Assembly (NCBI RefSeq): GCF_006715485.1
Contig: NZ_VFNH01000002.1
Location: 744,001-808,000, forward strand
Length of the DNA stretch: 64,000 nucleotides
Direction: 5' to 3'
Source: Herbaspirillum sp. SJZ107
GTDB taxonomy: Bacteria > Pseudomonadota > Gammaproteobacteria > Burkholderiales > Burkholderiaceae_D
Position numbers and translations under genes: made by a program. Positions 61,176 through 64,000 of the stretch are shown here, one piece after another. Under the pieces are notes generated by a model that worked only from the letters and a program-made list of their open reading frames with translations, ran no database searches and was not told the origin of the DNA. Position 1 is the first letter of the stretch. Every line of letters starts with the position of its first letter.

Positions 61176-63112
61176 AGCGCGTCCTGCTCGCCAAGGAATG
61201 GACCGGCATGCGGCCTTTCATCTGGCTGCTGGTGGTCATGCTGCTGCTCGACCTGCTCGAGCTGGCCGTGAGCGACCTGCAGGGCCTGCACCGTACCCAT
61301 GTGCTGCTCGGCACCTCGCCCTGGATCGAGGATGCGGCGCTGTCGCTGCTGCTGGCCTTTGCCATGGGCAGCGGCCTGCTGGCGCGCGAGGTCGAGGACG
61401 GCACGCTGGCCTTCCTCGACGGCCTGCCGCTGCGCCGCGCCGACGTGTTCCTGGCCAAGCTGGCCGTCGCCTGGAGCTGCCTGTTCGCGTACGCCTTCGC
61501 GACGCCGCTGCTGGGCGGACTGTTGCACCTGCTGCTGCGCCATTCGGTCGACGAACCGATCGCGGCGGCGGCGCTGGTCTGGCTGGCGCCACGCTATGCG
61601 CTGCTGGTGGCGGCCGGGCTGGCGCTGGGCGTGCTGTTCGGCTTCGTGCGCTACCTGGCGTGGGCGCTGCTGGCGCTGGCCGCCGCCGCCGTCACCCTGC
61701 TGCGCACCACCCAGCCGCGCATCGCCGACGCCCTCGATCCGACCCAGCTGGTCGCCGCCGGCTGGTCGACCCAGGGCCTGGGCGGCGACACCGTCTGGGC
61801 CATCGGCGCGCTGATCCTGGTTTGCCTGGCGCTCGCCTACCGGGTGTTTGCCGGCGCCGGCGGGGCCGGCATGCAGCGCCTGGCGCGGCTGGCGCAGCAC
61901 CGCGGGGTCGTGTTCGTACTGTGCGCTACTACCCTGGTGGCCGGCGCGGTCGCGATCTTCCAGGCGCAGAACACGGAAGGCGATGGCTCGGGGACGGACG
62001 ACGACGACGTGGCCGTGGCCACTAGCGTCCAGCCCGCGACGAAAGCGGGCCGCACCGCCGGGCGCGCGGCCGCGCCGGCTGCCCGCAAGTTGGTGACGGC
62101 CCACTACAGCTTCAACATTCCCGCCGGCCGCCGCGTCGACGAGGCCGACCTGAAGGCGGCCGACGCCGCCTTCGCCACCGCGGCCGAGGCGCTGTCGATC
62201 GAGGTCAGGGATCCGCCCCGCATCGACGTCGACCTGTCCGGCAGCATCCGCCACACCGCCGGCCTGGCCGCGCACAACCGCATCCGCATCACCCTGGAGC
62301 CCGACTGGCACGAGACGCTGGTGCACGAGACGGTGCACGTGATGGCCGGCTGGATCGCCGGCGGCGAGCATGCGCGCGACCTCGACCGGATGTCGCTGTT
62401 CAACGAGGGCCTGGCGCACTGGGCCGAGCCCTCCTATTTACGCGACAAGGCGCTGCGCGCACGCGAACAGCTGGCGCTGGCGACCCTGTTCCGGCGCAAG
62501 CTGCTGAACCAGGAGTCGCTGCTCGACAACCGCACGCTGGAACGCCAGCTCGACTGGCGGCTGCAGTATCCGCTCGGCGCCGCGCTGATCGAGCTTGTCG
62601 TCAGGCGCTACGGCGACCAGGCCCCGCGGCGCATACTGGAGGCGCTCGGCAAGCCCGCCTTCCCGCCCGGGCTCCAGGGCCATGAGCTGTACCGCAGCGC
62701 CTTCCAGCAGGCCGGCTTCGACCTCAACCTGGTCCTGAACGACTACGCGCTGCAGCTGCGGCGCTGGAGCGATGGCGCCGGCGCGGCGATCGACGCCATG
62801 GCGCGTCCGCGCGGGCTGCTGGTGCGCGCGCCCGGCCAGGCCGGCATCGCGGTGCAGCTGGACCGGCCGCTGGCCGCCGGCGAGCAGCTGGTGGTGCAGT
62901 TCCGGCCGCGCCCCGACAGCCGGCTCGACGACGTGACGGCGGTGGACCACCTGGCGCGCGACACCCGTTTCGGCGGCCGCCCGGTGGCCTGGCTGCCGCT
63001 GTCGCAGGTGGCCGGCAACCAGGTGTGCTACCAGCTGGGCGTGCGCAACCGCTTCTACGACATGGTCGAGCCCTGGCAGTGCCTGCCGCTGGACCGGGCC
63101 GCCGGACCGTGA
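61172..63112 (+). CDS. ABC-2-type permease fused to a HEXXH (gluzincin-like) metallopeptidase
   Basis: This encodes 646 residues. About six membrane helices (FIWLLVVMLLLDLLEL, AALSLLLAFAMGSGLLA, WSCLFAYAFATPLLGGLL, YALLVAAGLALGVLFGF, TVWAIGALILVCLAL) occupy residues 1-235, and another helix (VVFVLCATTLVAGAVAIF) follows at about 248-265. The C-terminal part is extracytoplasmic, with the zinc motif His385-Glu386-x2-His389 in LVHETVHVMAGW and Glu412 in FNEGLAHWAEPSY as likely third ligand. A beta-rich tail ends the chain. Relatives with M1-type peptidases fused to ABC permeases exist in other phyla, but this compact form is unfamiliar to me. Confidence 0.82.
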   Translation: MKRVLLAKEWTGMRPFIWLLVVMLLLDLLELAVSDLQGLHRTHVLLGTSPWIEDAALSLLLAFAMGSGLLAREVEDGTLAFLDGLPLRRADVFLAKLAVAWSCLFAYAFATPLLGGLLHLLLRHSVDEPIAAAALVWLAPRYALLVAAGLALGVLFGFVRYLAWALLALAAAAVTLLRTTQPRIADALDPTQLVAAGWSTQGLGGDTVWAIGALILVCLALAYRVFAGAGGAGMQRLARLAQHRGVVFVLCATTLVAGAVAIFQAQNTEGDGSGTDDDDVAVATSVQPATKAGRTAGRAAAPAARKLVTAHYSFNIPAGRRVDEADLKAADAAFATAAEALSIEVRDPPRIDVDLSGSIRHTAGLAAHNRIRITLEPDWHETLVHETVHVMAGWIAGGEHARDLDRMSLFNEGLAHWAEPSYLRDKALRAREQLALATLFRRKLLNQESLLDNRTLERQLDWRLQYPLGAALIELVVRRYGDQAPRRILEALGKPAFPPGLQGHELYRSAFQQAGFDLNLVLNDYALQLRRWSDGAGAAIDAMARPRGLLVRAPGQAGIAVQLDRPLAAGEQLVVQFRPRPDSRLDDVTAVDHLARDTRFGGRPVAWLPLSQVAGNQVCYQLGVRNRFYDMVEPWQCLPLDRAAGP

Positions 63113-63212
63113 CGGCTGACGGTCCGATTGGCGCCGTCCTCTGCGGGCCGGCGGGATTGCTGCTCTAATAGCGCTTTCTATCGTTCGCTGTCGGATAAAA
63201 GGAGCAACAACA

Positions 63213-64000
63213 ATGACCATCGCCTTCCTCGGCCTCGGCGCCATGGGCCAGCACATGGCTGCCAACCTGCTGCGTGCGGGCCAGATCGTCCACGTCTGGA
63301 ACCGCAGCCCCGCGCCGGTGCAAGCCCTGGCGCAACAGGGCGCCAAGGCCGCCGCCACGCCCGCCGAGTGCGGCATCGCCGACGTCGTGTTCACCATGCT
63401 GGCTGACGACGCCGCCACCCGCGCCGTGATGATCGACGGCGGCGTGCTGGACGCGATGGCGCCCGGCAGCATCCACGTCAACATGGCCACCGTCTCGGTC
63501 GCCTTTGCGCGCGAGATGGCCGAACTGCACCTGGCGCGCGGCGTCGGCTACGTGGCGGCGCCGGTGCTGGGCCGGGTCGACGTCGCCGCGGCCGGCAAGC
63601 TGAACATCCTGGCCGGCGGCAGCGACGAGCTGATCGCCCGCGTGCAGCCGCTGCTCGACCTGCTGGGCCAGAAGACCTGGCGCTTCGGCGACGCGCCGGA
63701 ACAGGCCAACGCCATCAAGCTGGCCTGCAACCTGACCCTGGCCTGCGCCATCGAAGCCACGGGAGAGGGCGCCGCGCTGGCGCGTGCGCACGGCGTGCCG
63801 GCGGCGAACTTCGTCGACCTGGTCACCAGCACCCTGTTCGCCGGCTCGCCGGTCTACAAGGGCTATGGCGGCATGATCGCCGAAGCGCGCTACAGCCCGG
63901 CGGGCTTCAAGCTGTCGCTCGGCCAGAAGGACGTGCGCCTGGCGGTGGAAGCCGGCCGGGCACAGGGCTTGCCGCTGGCCTTCGGCGATGCCCTGCAGGG
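63213..64000 (+). CDS. NAD(P)-dependent beta-hydroxyacid dehydrogenase (3' end outside window)
   Basis: The gene is open to the window edge, giving 262 residues of a family that is about 290 long. The N-terminal Rossmann motif is FLGLGAMGQHMAANLL, the substrate motif APVLGRVDVAAAGKLNILAGG, and the catalytic Lys is in NAIKLACN. This fits 3-hydroxyisobutyrate dehydrogenase, tartronate semialdehyde reductase or 6-phosphogluconate-type enzymes; the substrate cannot be fixed. AAAGGAG lies eight bases upstream of the ATG. Confidence 0.93.
   Translation, partial: MTIAFLGLGAMGQHMAANLLRAGQIVHVWNRSPAPVQALAQQGAKAAATPAECGIADVVFTMLADDAATRAVMIDGGVLDAMAPGSIHVNMATVSVAFAREMAELHLARGVGYVAAPVLGRVDVAAAGKLNILAGGSDELIARVQPLLDLLGQKTWRFGDAPEQANAIKLACNLTLACAIEATGEGAALARAHGVPAANFVDLVTSTLFAGSPVYKGYGGMIAEARYSPAGFKLSLGQKDVRLAVEAGRAQGLPLAFGDALQ

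Overview
The window is GC-rich chromosomal DNA of a betaproteobacterium, most likely the Massilia/Telluria branch of the Oxalobacteraceae (Burkholderiales). The clues are the glucokinase-HexR fusion genes, holC beside a DUF2486 gene, the zapA-6S RNA-EVE-TSUP order, an E3 subunit carrying its own lipoyl domain, and a pqqABCDE operon. Gene density is high. I saw no tRNA, rRNA, insertion sequence, prophage or CRISPR array.

Layout. 1-3.5 kb: the end of an alpha/beta hydrolase gene, then a KaiC-like double ATPase with a hybrid histidine kinase. 3.6-14.4 kb: an alpha-glucan block with a glucokinase/RpiR-type regulator fusion, a small secreted protein, a pullulanase, a POT transporter, a GH13 alpha-glucosidase and a second glucokinase/regulator fusion. 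14.6-21.4 kb: small proteins and three chemoreceptors. 21.5-23.7 kb: groESL under a CIRCE operator. 23.8-26.1 kb: zapB-like gene, zapA, 6S RNA, EVE protein, TSUP permease. 26.1-32.4 kb: an M16C metallopeptidase directly upstream of pqqABCDE. 32.4-43 kb: housekeeping genes (lgt with a LysR gene, ilvD, cytochrome c, a LivK-type binding protein, holC, prlC, folD). 43.2-49.7 kb: the pyruvate dehydrogenase operon aceE-aceF-lpdA. 49.7-52.0 kb: an unusual minus-strand cluster. 52.2-58.3 kb: a multi-PAS hybrid kinase and an RND pump. 58.5-63.1 kb: an ABC exporter whose two permeases carry extracytoplasmic domains, one a clear HEXXH metallopeptidase. 63.2 kb to the end: a truncated beta-hydroxyacid dehydrogenase gene.

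How the genes work together. Pullulanase and alpha-glucosidase would release glucose from branched alpha-glucans, and the two fusion proteins would phosphorylate it and sense the flux. The PQQ operon makes the cofactor of periplasmic glucose and alcohol dehydrogenases, and the PDH operon feeds pyruvate to acetyl-CoA.

Best candidates for something undescribed: (1) at 49.7-52.0 kb, a 48-residue two-cysteine peptide gene with a good ribosome binding site and a perfect inverted repeat in its leader, followed by an LpxL-like acyltransferase homologue lacking the usual catalytic acid, an M50 membrane protease and a frameshifted exported protein; (2) at 58.5-63.1 kb, an ABC exporter with one permease fused to an intact gluzincin and its partner fused to what looks like a dead copy; (3) the M16C peptidase beside pqqA, a candidate for the missing PqqF function.
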